This document shows positions 25,901 through 35,356 of a DNA stretch of 64,000 bases, piece by piece (positions within the stretch are counted from its first letter, which is position 1; every line of letters starts with the position of its first letter). The position numbers were made by a program, and so were the translations under genes. The stretch spans positions 20,003,698 through 20,067,697 of the forward strand of contig NW_024881321.1 in the NCBI RefSeq assembly GCF_018691265.1. Direction: 5' to 3'. The DNA is from Tyto alba. Its lineage: Eukaryota; Chordata; Aves; Strigiformes; Tytonidae. A model generated the notes under the pieces. It saw nothing but the letters and a program-made list of their open reading frames with translations. It did not search any database and was not told where the DNA came from.

Positions 25901-26591
25901 TTACAGGCACTGGGAGACTGAATCAATAAAACAAAAAACTCTAAGTAGAGTTTAAGTGTGTTAGACTACCAACAAGGAGATGTGTTGTAACCCTAGCTCA
26001 AAAAAGACTAGGTCAATGAGGAATTAAAATGTTAAAAATAAAGCACAATTTCCTTCCTAAACAGAAGATTGATATTTACATAGAATATAATAAAGACAAA
26101 ACTAACTGAATGCACAAATAGATTAAAATAGAAATAACTCATTTTTTTGTTCTTTTTTTTTTTTTTTTTTAAAAAAGCAACAATAAAAATATCTATTAAG
26201 CAAAATGACTCACATAAAATGCACTCAGTTTCAAAATACTCCTAACAGAATTAATATGCAAACCAGAGTAATAGCTATCTGCATTTTCTTTTGTACTAGC
26301 TGAGTCATTAATTCCCTTTCTTCTTGTAGACACAGAAAACTGGTCTAAGTAGAAAATTAAAATATACATCTGGAAGTGCAGTGGGTAGAATATAAACTTG
26401 TTCTACCAGAATAGATAAGAAGATATCTTTGGATTGCATTTTAGAGGATTTTGTGTTTATTTTCAAGCCTTATACATCTGAACATGACCGTGTATGATCT
26501 AGATTTTGAATGCAGACACATCCACAAATTCTGGTAAAGTTAAATATAAATTATGTATTTAAAACAGATGGATGTTGCAACTCAATAAAGT
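19998..26591. other. Unannotated AT-rich DNA
   Basis: About 6.6 kb holds no recognisable gene. The longest frame is on the minus strand at 24849-25193 (114 codons) and another is at 25423-25629 (68 codons). Neither shows a family motif, and neither has convincing splice or polyadenylation context. A T18 run at 26153-26170 is followed directly by A6. Confidence 0.55.
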
Positions 26592-26640
26592 GGTTAAGCA
26601 CTTGTTTTACTTTAAGCATGTGAGCAGCCTCAATGACTCT
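26592..26640 (+). repeat. Ancient amniote palindromic repeat fragment
   Basis: GGTTAAGCACTTGTTTTACT and TTTAAGCATGTGAGCAGCCT followed by CAATGACT correspond to the half-arm of a well-known amniote hairpin repeat with core 'TTAAGCACATGCTTAA..TTTAAGCATGTGAGTAGTCC..CATTGACTTC'. Several elements with related cores occur in this window (about 30.5, 37.5, 39.4 and 48.2 kb). Confidence 0.5.
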
Positions 26641-27562
26641 TATAGAGCTCATTTTTGCTCTTCCTAGTGTCAGTATTCAGGTACCTGATGTTTCGCATAC
26701 TTGTATTTGTTTTGCTGGATAGGTAACCATGTCTTGTGTTTCTTCCATATTAGATAGCTTTGTGTTCTCCATATGCTACATATTTTGCAGAAAACTATTC
26801 TTAGGTACTTGTCAGCTATTCCAAATTTTACTTAATATCTCCATCTTTCAAAGTTATTAAAAAGCTGACTGTAGAGGGCTTTCAGAAAATGATAAAACCT
26901 GTAAATATGGATCACTGGGAGTTTAGTCTAGCATCTAATGGTTATGATATTTCCAGGATAAAAACATTTGGGAAACATTCAGACCACATGAAAATTGCCT
27001 TGTTTTGGATTTAGTGAAAATACAGTCTTCTGCAATCCAATAAAATAATCAAAAAATCTTATTCCCAGCATACCCTATCTTCTATGTAGTCAGTGTAGAT
27101 GCATTGGACCACAGTTACCTAACTCTAGATATATACATACAGACAAAGGTGTGCTTATTTAAATCACTGATGTGTTTGGAAAATCTAGTCCTTATGTCCC
27201 TTTTGAAACTGAGAATGTACTCTTTATAGCGGGACAAACCTAATACTTCTGGTTCTGCAGGGCTGGAAAATAAATGTGTTTTTTTTAATTTTAACTAATG
27301 AAGTACAGATAAAGATGTGTAGCTGCATACTAGACCCAGTTTTTCTGATAGTGTTCTGTCCTTGGGAAAATCAGACAGAAATGTTTTATGGCCACATGAA
27401 AAAGAAAATGTTACCGTTGTCTGAGGTCACTCAGATGTGTGTTTAATTTCCAAGACCTGTCCTAAAGGATCCAGGAATACGGAGCAAAGAGTAAGGCAAT
27501 GTGGGCTGGGTCAAAGTGTGTAACTCAGTTATGATGTAGCTGTCTTAGATATGTGGTGCAAT

Positions 27563-27586
27563 TGTGTGTGTGTGTGTGTGTGTGTG
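27563..27586 (+). repeat. (TG)12 microsatellite
   Basis: Twelve uninterrupted TG units are followed by CATG and then a diffuse CA/TA-rich stretch to about 27650. Confidence 0.95.
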
Positions 27587-28470
27587 CATGTTTGCAGGTA
27601 TGTGCATAGCACTTGTAAACAATCACATACCAATACATGCACACACATACATAGTTATGTACATCTATTAGTTTTTAAATATTTTAGCTAGGTGTGTGGT
27701 AAGAAACCTTTAAAAAACCCAAACAAACCTACCTTGCCTAAAGCACTGGACTTCTAAGGCCAGGCCTGACGGGTAAGTTAGTTAACATCGAATGATGACT
27801 TCTTGTGCAAGGACTGGACCACAGTATGTTTAATGTTCATTGGCAGCTTTCCTTCCCTTAAGGCAATAATAAAACACCTTCTTTAACACTGAAACAAATA
27901 AAGCTAATCAAGGTATTCATGCAAAAGGGATGTGAATTGAAAGAAAGTGAAAAAAATAGAGGGGTCTTTCAGTCATGCTGGAAGAAAGAAATATTAAATT
28001 CCTCTTTCAAATGTAGGACAGGAAAATTGAAACAGGTGAGAGAGGCAAACAAGGTCCGCATCCCACAGGCAGTGCTGAAAGGCTGTATGTGCCAATGCTG
28101 AGGTAAGCCACTGGTGACAGGATCCCTACATGGGTGGTCAAGCAGATACCTATCAGTGCAGAGCTGAAACCTAGCCAGAACATCAGTTTTGACTGCATCT
28201 AAACCAAGCTGCAGGTGTGCACCACAGTATGCCCTGAATCAGAAATCTGGTGGAAGCATGTGATGGCTCCCATCCAGACAGCACTCCCGGGTAACCCTCC
28301 TATAGCAAATAGATGAGAGGGAGAAGGCTCGCTCTGATTTGGAGGCAGGGCCCTCATCCAGACCCATCAGCTCTGAAGTGTTCTCAGTTCTCCTCCTAGT
28401 TTAGATTGCAGTCTCTAAGTTTTCAAGCACCCACTGTACTTCCTGTCTATCTGCCAATTTGTGTAATAGT

Positions 28471-28494
28471 AATAATAATAATAATAATAATAAT
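28471..28494 (+). repeat. (AAT)8 microsatellite
   Basis: Eight perfect AAT units are present, preceded by an imperfect unit (AATAGT). Confidence 0.95.
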
Positions 28495-29836
28495 GCCAAT
28501 TTTCAGGGTGGAGTAATAGGCCTGCAGCTGCTAAAGCAAACAAATAAATGCTTTTGCCTTTCTAGAAAAGAAATCATGTCTTAAGACAGCAATTTAGCAC
28601 ACTATTCAGGTACCAAGTATGGCATTTAGAACCCTGCATTTTGGGAGAAACAACATAATCCACTTTGCACTTGGTACATGCTAAGCACCTAAAAGGCAAG
28701 GCAAAAGTCTGTCTATATACTCTGCTGTTATAAAGATATAAATGCTACCTAGGATACAGCCCGTGTGACCTGAAAATCTGAAAACTCTTGTTTTCTATGG
28801 CAAGTGACATCTATTTCCTGTACATGATTTGCTAAACTGATATGAGAAGGGGAACTAGACTTAGACACTGTGTCTTGAAGACTGATGATTCCTGCACCTC
28901 CCTGGTCACCAGATTGTGCAATGGTGAGACACGTAATATTGTTATCCTACCCAACACCTCAGATGAGCCTTTCACACTGGAACGGGTCAAAATCACCGTT
29001 TTGATAGCAATCAGTACATGCTTTTTTATATATTCTTGCCTGGCTGGCTAAATTTTCTAATGAAACCACAATATCAATCAGTCCTGCAAAGAAAACAGAA
29101 GAGCAGGGAAAATGTTTCTAATTGTTATAGCTCATTCCTGCAAAAATGTATTGGTATAAATAAATCTTTTTTCCTTCTTTAACCTTCTTGCTAAGATTGA
29201 TAAGACAACACTGCAAACCTACTGGTTTGAGGGATAAATCTTACATGGCTTAAAATTCTGGGAGAGTGATTTGTACCTACTCTGCAGAAGTTTCAAATCT
29301 GTGACTAAATGGCTGCCACATCATCAGCTAAAAATAAGAACTGTAATTTTTGTAGATTTAAAGCAGCTCTGATTTAAGCCTGTGGCTGGTATCTGGTCTC
29401 CTCTTCCATGTGGTTATCTCTCTGACTGTCAATCAAGCCAGGAGTTTTCTGAGGACAGAGAGAAGCAGCTGCAGATTCAATAGGAGCTCTGAGTAGCTCA
29501 TCAGCACAGCTGTTCCCTTACATTTGTTTCCAAAGCAAAAACTCTTTTGTGTTTATATTAGGTAAGGAAATGTACTATTTGTGCCTATGAGACTTTTCAT
29601 TAAAACTTCTGAACGGCAAAGAAGGCAAAAAATATGCTTAAGGGATAGAATTATATAGAAGAGCTCTGGATAAGAAGCTAATACATTTCAACTACATTTG
29701 CTTTAGTAAGAGCTTTTGATGGGAACTTAATTTACTTAGGAATAAAATGCACATTAATATTAGTGAAGATTTTAGTACTGTAGTCCTTGTAAAGTGAATC
29801 ATGGCATGGCTGTCAGTCAAACTACCTTGTATGGAT

Positions 29837-30050
29837 CTTTTTCTTTTTCTTTTTCTTTTTCTTTTTCTTTTTCTTTTTCTTTTTCTTTTTCTTTTTCTTT
29901 TTCTTTTTCTTTTTCTTTTTCTTTTTCTTTTTCTTTTTCTTTTTCTTTTTCTTTTTCTTTTTCTTCTTTTTATTTTTTTTTGTTTTTGTTTTTTCTTTTC
30001 TTCTTTCTCTTTCTTTTTCTCTTTTTTTATTTCTCTTTCCTCTTTTTCTC
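29837..30050 (+). repeat. (CTTTTT)21 hexanucleotide tract with degenerate tail
   Basis: There are 21 perfect CTTTTT units from 29837 to 29962, followed by an impure pyrimidine tract to about 30050. The tract is a pure polypyrimidine/polypurine strand pair. Phe-Ser and Phe-Leu frames on the plus strand and poly-Lys on the minus strand are artefacts of the repeat and not genes. Confidence 0.97.
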
Positions 30051-30425
30051 AAAATTCTCAGGCATTTTGCCTCTGAATTTTAGGGAGAACAGACTCTATT
30101 CCTTCCTCTTCATGAGAAGACCCCTGCTTTAAGAAGAAGGACATTAGAACTTATTTCAGCAGTAGAGAGACTCATCTGATGCTGCAAGAGAGATAATTAT
30201 CTGTTTTCTAAATGTGACACAAAAATTCAATTTGTCTCGATATTGTATTTCTTTTACTCACATAAATTCTGCATTGCCAGTCTAATGAGCCTATATAAAA
30301 TGATTTGTGATTTGTGTTATTTTCTAGCAAGATTTTGAAGCAAAACCACTTGTGAGCAAAAGCTGCACACCAAAGAAGACAAAGTGATTTCTTATTAAAA
30401 TACATGAAAAATCACTCCTTTTGTA

Positions 30426-30465
30426 AAAAAACCAAACCAAACCAAACCAAAACAAAACCAAAACA
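30426..30465 (+). repeat. (AAACC)n / (AAAAC)n short repeat
   Basis: Units of AAACC grade into AAAAC units over about 40 bp. Confidence 0.85.
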
Positions 30466-30520
30466 TAAACATATCAGCAGTTTTCTTTTTGTCTTTGTAT
30501 ATTTAGAACCAGTGGTTCAT

Positions 30521-30591
30521 AAAAGGACTGACCTTAAACCATTGAAATCAATGAAAGTTTCTACTGACTTCCAGAGGCTTTGGACCAAACC
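30521..30591 (+). repeat. Ancient palindromic (MITE-like) repeat
   Basis: AAACCATTGAAATCAATG and the downstream CTGACTTCCAGAGGCTTTGG form imperfect inverted arms around a short loop. This is the layout of the ancient amniote hairpin repeat with a CATTGAAGTCAATGG core. No coding or terminal transposase sequence is seen. Confidence 0.55.
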
Positions 30592-33500
30592 CAGTATACA
30601 CATGCATGGCTTCAAAGTAGGAGACACATTAAAAAAATGCAGTTCTTGGTGTCTAATGCTACAGTCTTTTGTGTTTTCATTATAACAATTACAACAGAAG
30701 ATCTTTGTGCCAGATGTTGGGTCACTCACAAGAAACATCTGTTACCAGCACGCAAAACCTGGCTGGATCAGGGCCATTAGGAAAAATAAACAAAAATACA
30801 TTCTTTGTTTTCATTACAAGAATTATTGTAATTCTCCCAAGAACATGATATTTCTCCACAAGAGGAAGATTTTGTGAGCCATATACACTAAAACCTGAAG
30901 ACACGAGATCAGTGCCAGCAAGAGCTTTCCTGGAAACTTCTAGAATCATTTGGATCTGGCCTGAAGCAAAGCAGAGAACCAGCTTCTTTCTTCACTGACA
31001 TAGAAAGTTTATCTTTTTGCTGCTGTCTGAGGGTAAGAAACTAGCCTCAGTAGAAATTGTACATAGGATAAGTACATACACAATTCCCTTTTCCTCCTCT
31101 TTTTTTGTTTTTCCTTTTTTTTTTTTTTTTTTCTCCTCCTTGAGAAGCCATTTGGACTGGGCTCCATTTCAAGTTGTTTAGATTGCTAAATGTTTAGGGA
31201 GAAGTTAGGTCAGACTTTCAAGTAAAAGCCATGTGTCAAGTCAGTTTTCAAAGGTTAGTAGCCAAAGTTCACACAAGGTAGTCATGTACCCCAGCAGCGG
31301 ATGGGAATCAGTCCCAGTGGATTTGCTCTTGGCAGAACATATTTGTACTGGTTTGTGCTAGCAGGAGAGATGTGGCCTGGGACACAGACTGGAGGTCTTC
31401 TCTCTGGGAAGGGTCATGTGCTGAGCTGAAAACTTGGGACCATGCCCAGCCATTCTTAGTAGCTGAGCTCACATCTACAGATCTCTGGGAGGAACTCCCA
31501 AAAGTATCTGGACCGACCAAGAGAGAAAAGCTAGTTTCCCTGCAAAGGATCATAGCTGTTGTGATACTAAAATATCTTTACAGTGATGAGGGAAGGTGGA
31601 AAGTTTAAAAATAATTGTGATACTTTTTATTATTATTTTTCGGCAACAAGCCCAGTGACTAAAATAAAATGCACTGGGGTCAGTAATGGTGGTGGAACAT
31701 GGCCAAGGGTGCCAGTAGTGTAAGGGTTAGGCCTATTCAAGGAAGAAGACAGAAGGAAAGGCCTTTTCATATAAAATGTTGGGAGGACAGAGGAGTCTGA
31801 TGAAAGTGAAAATTTGACAAAATATATAGATTTTTTACATGAACATATTGGGTCTTTTTCAGTGGAAAATGTGGATTTGCAGATCAACAGTTAGATCAAA
31901 AGTTAAATTTATAATTATACAATCAAAGAAATGCTAAAAACTCAGGAAAATCAAATTTAATGACAACACCTTCTTTTCTACCCTTATTTTATGCAATCTA
32001 TATTTGGTCATGACATTTTTCTCATCAGTGCCCCCACCCCTCTTCCTGTTTTTAATAAAGACCTTGGGTTTATTCTGTCACTAAGAAAGGAAAACTGGAC
32101 TCAAGTGTATGATTTGTCTGTTACAGTCTTGGTGTTAGTCCTGTACACACAGGTAAGAGATGGATAGATGTGCAGTTGCTGTTGAGAGCTGAAGGAGAGA
32201 GGACTTTAGGGGAATATTAGCCCATTCCTTTTCACACGTGCATTTGCCTGTGGAGCACATAGCATACACTGCCCACGTGGGAGGCTGCAGATGTCAGGCC
32301 AATATTTTTTGTGACCTGTCTCAGTATTATTCTCTGCAAAGACCTCCTGTGTGATACTGTGAATCCCCTTAGTGAATTTTGCTTTTGCTGGCTGACACTG
32401 GCTCAGTACAACTTTCCTGCCTGGAAGGTCCTGGTCATATAAGGGAAGGAAATGTGGACAGTCACAAACCTCATCCTCCTGGAATGAAACAAAAACATGC
32501 CTCTCTGGGAACACCTGTTACTGGTTTAAATGTCTGTTTACACTTACCCTTAAAACAAGCTGAAACTCAAAGGGTGGATCTTGGAAAGGAAAAGACAGCT
32601 GAGAAAGATCTGTTCTGCACAGGGTGAGGATTTTTAATTTGCAAAAAAACAGAACTCAGACAACACTGTCTAGTGGTGTCTTGATGGGGCAATAGGAAGC
32701 TGGGCCATAGAATATAACTTTGTCTAATGTCAAGCCAAATGCCCAACAGGTGTAAATTCCTATAAATCACTGGAGCTTTCCTTCTTTATGTCATGTTGCT
32801 CAGTGTTCTGGGGCATACAGACAAGCCTCTGTTTGGGCTTTCTATAGGAGGTTAGAGATTTTGTGTATGTCCTGCCTCCTGTCTTTGACATCTTGCCATC
32901 GCCATTTCAGACAAAATTGACTGGCCTGAATTGCCTTCTTTAACCTCTCTTGGTCACTCATTACCTCCTGCATGTTCATGCTCATGCCATTCACTGCCCT
33001 CTGTTGTTCTCATCCCTCGCATTCCTAATCAAGTACATGAGATACATCTCCTAAACGAGAAGCTGATCTTACATCTGCTGGTCAATGTAGTGGCTTGACA
33101 GCTAAATGACCAAAAATATCCCTTGTTTCCTGGACTCATCCTGACAATTCTACATAATCTCCTTGGAAGCAGAGGCAGATGTGCTGACCGTAGCCAGCAC
33201 ATGTGTCCTGACTGCGTACAAGCTGTCAGGAGTAAGTAATTCTGATTTGTAAGCAATATTATTGTTTACATTTTCAAAATTGTAACTTTATTGTTTTAGT
33301 TATGGGAGTTTGCAGGGACATGTTCAAGACCCTCTGCAACTGGAGTGCGCTGTTTTGAAAGGATCACCTACAACTGATGTTAGAAGTATTTAGTTCCCCA
33401 ATCTCTGCTCAGCTCTGCTAACCTATTTCTTTATTTTCTCATCAGCATTAACTGTTCTGCCTTGAATGTTTTTTAAGAATTAAGAATTGCAAAAAAACTG

Positions 33501-33775
33501 CTGTCTTTTCTCCACCATATGAAAGTTTCTTGGAGTCTCTTGACAAGCTGGCTTTTTCTGTTTCTAATACAGATTAACTGACTGAGCAGAAATTATAATT
33601 TTTTCATCCTTACATATAGGGTGAATTTTTTCCTCGACACAGTCCAAAGTTCAAGTAATGAAGATAGTTTCTTGTGCACACTGGATGAAATGGATAGAAG
33701 TTAATTCTTACAGGACTTTGGACCTGTCTTTAAAAATGACAGGAGCACAATATGTCTGCTATTCAGTGTGTCTAG

Positions 33776-33780
33776 AGATA
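33776..33780 (+). repeat. Target-site duplication AGATA (left), outer LTR
   Basis: Five bases directly before the family B LTR. The partner at 35352-35356 is AGGTA, differing by one transition. Confidence 0.7.
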
Positions 33781-33910
33781 TGTCCTGGGTTGAGTGAGTG
33801 GTGGAGTTTTTTGGTGGCAGGGGAGGGGGCTATAGGGGCGGCCCCCTGTGAGAAGCTTCTCAAAGCTCCCCCAGCTCCAAGTCAGCTCCACTTCTGTTGG
33901 GAAAATTGAA

Positions 33911-33946
33911 CCAATCAGCTGCGCCTCTGCGATAATGTATTTAAGA
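33911..33946 (+). promoter_or_regulatory. LTR family B promoter, copy 1
   Basis: CCAATCAG is followed 20-odd bases later by TATTTAAGA. The arrangement is the same in the copy at 46500. A transcript would start around 33965-33975 by normal TATA spacing, which is inferred. Confidence 0.6.
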
Positions 33947-34269
33947 AGGGCCGCGGTGACGAGCAGTGGGACTTGTGAGGAGAAGCTGTGGGAGCCGTGT
34001 GGACACCAAGGTCAGTTGAGGAATGGAGGAAGAAAGGAGGGGGGAGGTGTTCTGGAGCAGAGACCCCCCTGTATCCTGTGGTGAGACGGCAGGGCGGCCC
34101 CCCTTGCCACCCATGAAGATCTATGGTGGAGCAGACATTGATTTATGGCCTGTGGCTTCTGCTCGGAATAATCAAGGTGCTGTGCCCGAAGGCAACCAGG
34201 ATCCTGTGGGAAGAAGCAGACCCCATTGTTGTAGTTCGGTGCTGGGAGGATTGCAGCATGCGGGGGAGT

Positions 34270-34407
34270 CCCACGCCGGAGCAGCTCGGGAAGGGCTGCA
34301 GCCTGTGGGATTGAATCCAGTTGGAGAAAGTTAGTGACCCATGCCGGAGCAGTGTGGGGAACGCTGCAGCCCATGGGAGGAACTCATGTTGGAGAAAGTT
34401 TGTGGAC
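34270..34407 (+). repeat. Two-unit degenerate tandem repeat inside LTR B, copy 1
   Basis: Two units of about 68 bp start at 34270 and 34338. Both have CCCA(C/T)GCCGGAGCAG, a GCTGCAGCC block and TTGGAGAAAGTT in the same order. A weaker third match (CCACGATGGAGCAGG) follows near 34430. The same layout is present at 46858 in the other copy. Confidence 0.75.
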
Positions 34408-34656
34408 GACTGTGTCCTGTGAGAAGGGGACCACGATGGAGCAGGAGAAACAAGTTCCGGACACTCCCCTCACTGAAAATGAAGGAAGTGGCAGCGCTGA
34501 CTGCACCCCCCATTCCCTGCCCCTGCACTGCTGGGGGGAGGAGGCAGAGATATCAGTAACAGAACTGAGCCCGGGAAGAAGGGAGGTGTGAGGGGAAGTT
34601 GCTCTCAAGATGTGGCAATGCTTCTCACTGTCCTACTCTGTGTTGTTAGTGTCTGT

Positions 34657-34662
34657 AATAAA
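34657..34662 (+). terminator. LTR family B polyadenylation signal (AATAAA), copy 1
   Basis: AATAAA is followed by a TGTATGTTC and T-rich stretch, a normal downstream element. The site is conserved at 47250-47255. Confidence 0.65.
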
Positions 34663-34803
34663 TGTATGTTCTTTTTTTCTTCCCTTAAAGTGTCTGCCTT
34701 TTGCTCATGATCATAAAGGGGGGATTTTTCCCCATCCCAGTCCTATCTCGAACCCCAAGCCTGGCTCTCTGTCCCTTCTCATTGCCGGAAGAGAAGGGAG
34801 AGA

Positions 34804-34808
34804 GGGCC
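34804..34808 (+). repeat. Target-site duplication GGGCC (left), nested LTR
   Basis: GGGCC immediately precedes the inner LTR, and an identical GGGCC follows it at 35305-35309. The 5-bp length fits ERVL-type integration. Confidence 0.9.
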
Positions 34809-34932
34809 TGTTGTGGTATGAGCCTACTCAGCAGCTAAATGCCACACAGTCGCTCACCCACCCTCCCCCCACTTGGGAACGGGGAGGGAATCGGAGGGTC
34901 AAAGGGAGACTCACGGGTTGAGATAAAAACAG

Positions 34933-34938
34933 TTTAAT
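34933..34938 (-). terminator. LTR family A polyadenylation signal (ATTAAA), copy 2
   Basis: Minus-strand ATTAAA lies at the same position relative to the TATA box as in copies 1 and 3. Confidence 0.5.
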
Positions 34939-35110
34939 AACAGTAACAGAACAATACACTGACAGCAGTATCAGCGGGTAATGTACAATACAGCTGCTCA
35001 CCACCCACCAACCAACCAACACCCACCTGCTCCCAGCCAGCAATCCCCAACACAAAGGCCCCACAGCAACACTCCCAGAAGCAAGATCCCCTCCTGGCCC
35101 ACTCCTGCCT

Positions 35111-35155
35111 TTATATAGTGAGCATAACGTCACATGACATGGGATATTGGCCAAT
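35111..35155 (-). promoter_or_regulatory. LTR family A promoter block, copy 2 (E-box mutated)
   Basis: The inverted CCAAT, E-box position and TATA box have the same order as in the other copies, but the palindrome at 35129-35138 reads GTCACATGAC and has lost its central CpG. It points away from the flanking 3' end of the family B LTR and back through its U5 and R regions. Confidence 0.6.
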
Positions 35156-35304
35156 CGGGGCCCAGCCCTCCAGCTGTGCTCCCCCCGCCCCCGCACACAG
35201 GTGAGGGCACTGGGACCTGGGGAGCCCCTGGGGTCTCAGTGTGCTGCAGCACTCCTCCAGCTACTAAAACAAACAGGAACTCTATTCCAGCCCCAACCAG
35301 GACA

Positions 35305-35309
35305 GGGCC
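35305..35309 (+). repeat. Target-site duplication GGGCC (right), nested LTR
   Basis: Exact partner of 34804-34808. Confidence 0.9.
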
Positions 35310-35351
35310 ATTGCGTTGTGGTTTGTTGCCAACCAGGCCCAAACCACGACA
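35310..35351 (+). mobile_element. Family B LTR copy 1, 3' terminal part
   Basis: The remaining 42 bp of the interrupted family B LTR end with CCAGGCCCAAACCACGACA. This aligns to the 3' end at 47402-47443 (CCAGGCCCAAACCATAACA). Together with 33781-34808 it restores the full length of the family. Confidence 0.88.
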
Positions 35352-35356
35352 AGGTA
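35352..35356 (+). repeat. Target-site duplication AGGTA (right), outer LTR
   Basis: Partner of AGATA at 33776-33780, with one transition. Confidence 0.65.

Larger units (their letters stand above)
26641..29836. other. Unannotated DNA with two microsatellites
   Basis: The stretch holds a (TG)12 at 27563-27586 and an (AAT)8 at 28471-28494. A 69-codon plus-strand frame at 28842-29051 ends in a hydrophobic segment but matches nothing I know. No exon is supported. Confidence 0.55.
30051..33780. other. Unannotated DNA upstream of nested LTRs
   Basis: Apart from the AAACC repeat and the palindromic fragment listed separately there is no recognisable gene. A T18 run lies at 31115-31132. The parts near 31290-31610 and 32200-32640 are less AT-rich and have frames of 78-102 codons on both strands. 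I could not match them to an exon, LTR or LINE. Confidence 0.5.
33781..34808 (+). mobile_element. Solo LTR, ERVL-like family B, copy 1, 5' part
   Basis: This is the first 1028 bp of a family B LTR starting TGTCCTGGGTTGAG. It is interrupted at its 3' end by a family A LTR and resumes at 35310-35351, giving about 1070 bp in total. It carries a CCAAT box (33911-33915), a TATTTAAG TATA-like box (33938-33945) and an AATAAA signal (34657-34662). It is nearly identical to the copy at 46370-47443, apart from a diverged patch of about 38 bp near 34186-34224. No internal retroviral genes are present, so it is a solo LTR. Confidence 0.9.
34809..35304 (-). mobile_element. Solo LTR, ERVL-like family A, copy 2, nested in family B LTR
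   Basis: A complete 496-bp family A LTR lies in minus orientation, starting TGTCCTGGTTGGGGCTGG on the minus strand (right end 35304) and ending with ACA at 34809-34811 (TGT on the plus strand). It is bounded by perfect GGGCC duplications. It lies inside the last 50 bp of a family B LTR, so it inserted after that element. It has a TATATAA box (35111-35117), an inverted CCAAT (35151-35155) and an ATTAAA signal (34933-34938). The E-box palindrome has become GTCACATGAC by a transition at its CpG. It is slightly longer than its relatives, with a repeated CAAC stretch near 35003-35022. Confidence 0.93.

Noticed and set aside
28842..29051. Plus-strand frame of 69 codons ending in a possible membrane segment
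   Set aside because: No known family and no supporting signals. T-rich DNA often gives hydrophobic frames.
29794..30132. Plus-strand frames of 91-112 codons (Phe-Ser and Phe-Leu repeats) and a minus-strand poly-Lys frame
   Set aside because: All three are translations of the CTTTTT repeat, and a coding role is not credible.
34828..35196. Minus-strand frame of 122 codons within LTR A copy 2
   Set aside because: It lies within a GC-rich LTR and spans its TATA and polyadenylation region. Partial frames occur in copies 1 and 3 only because the LTRs are related.
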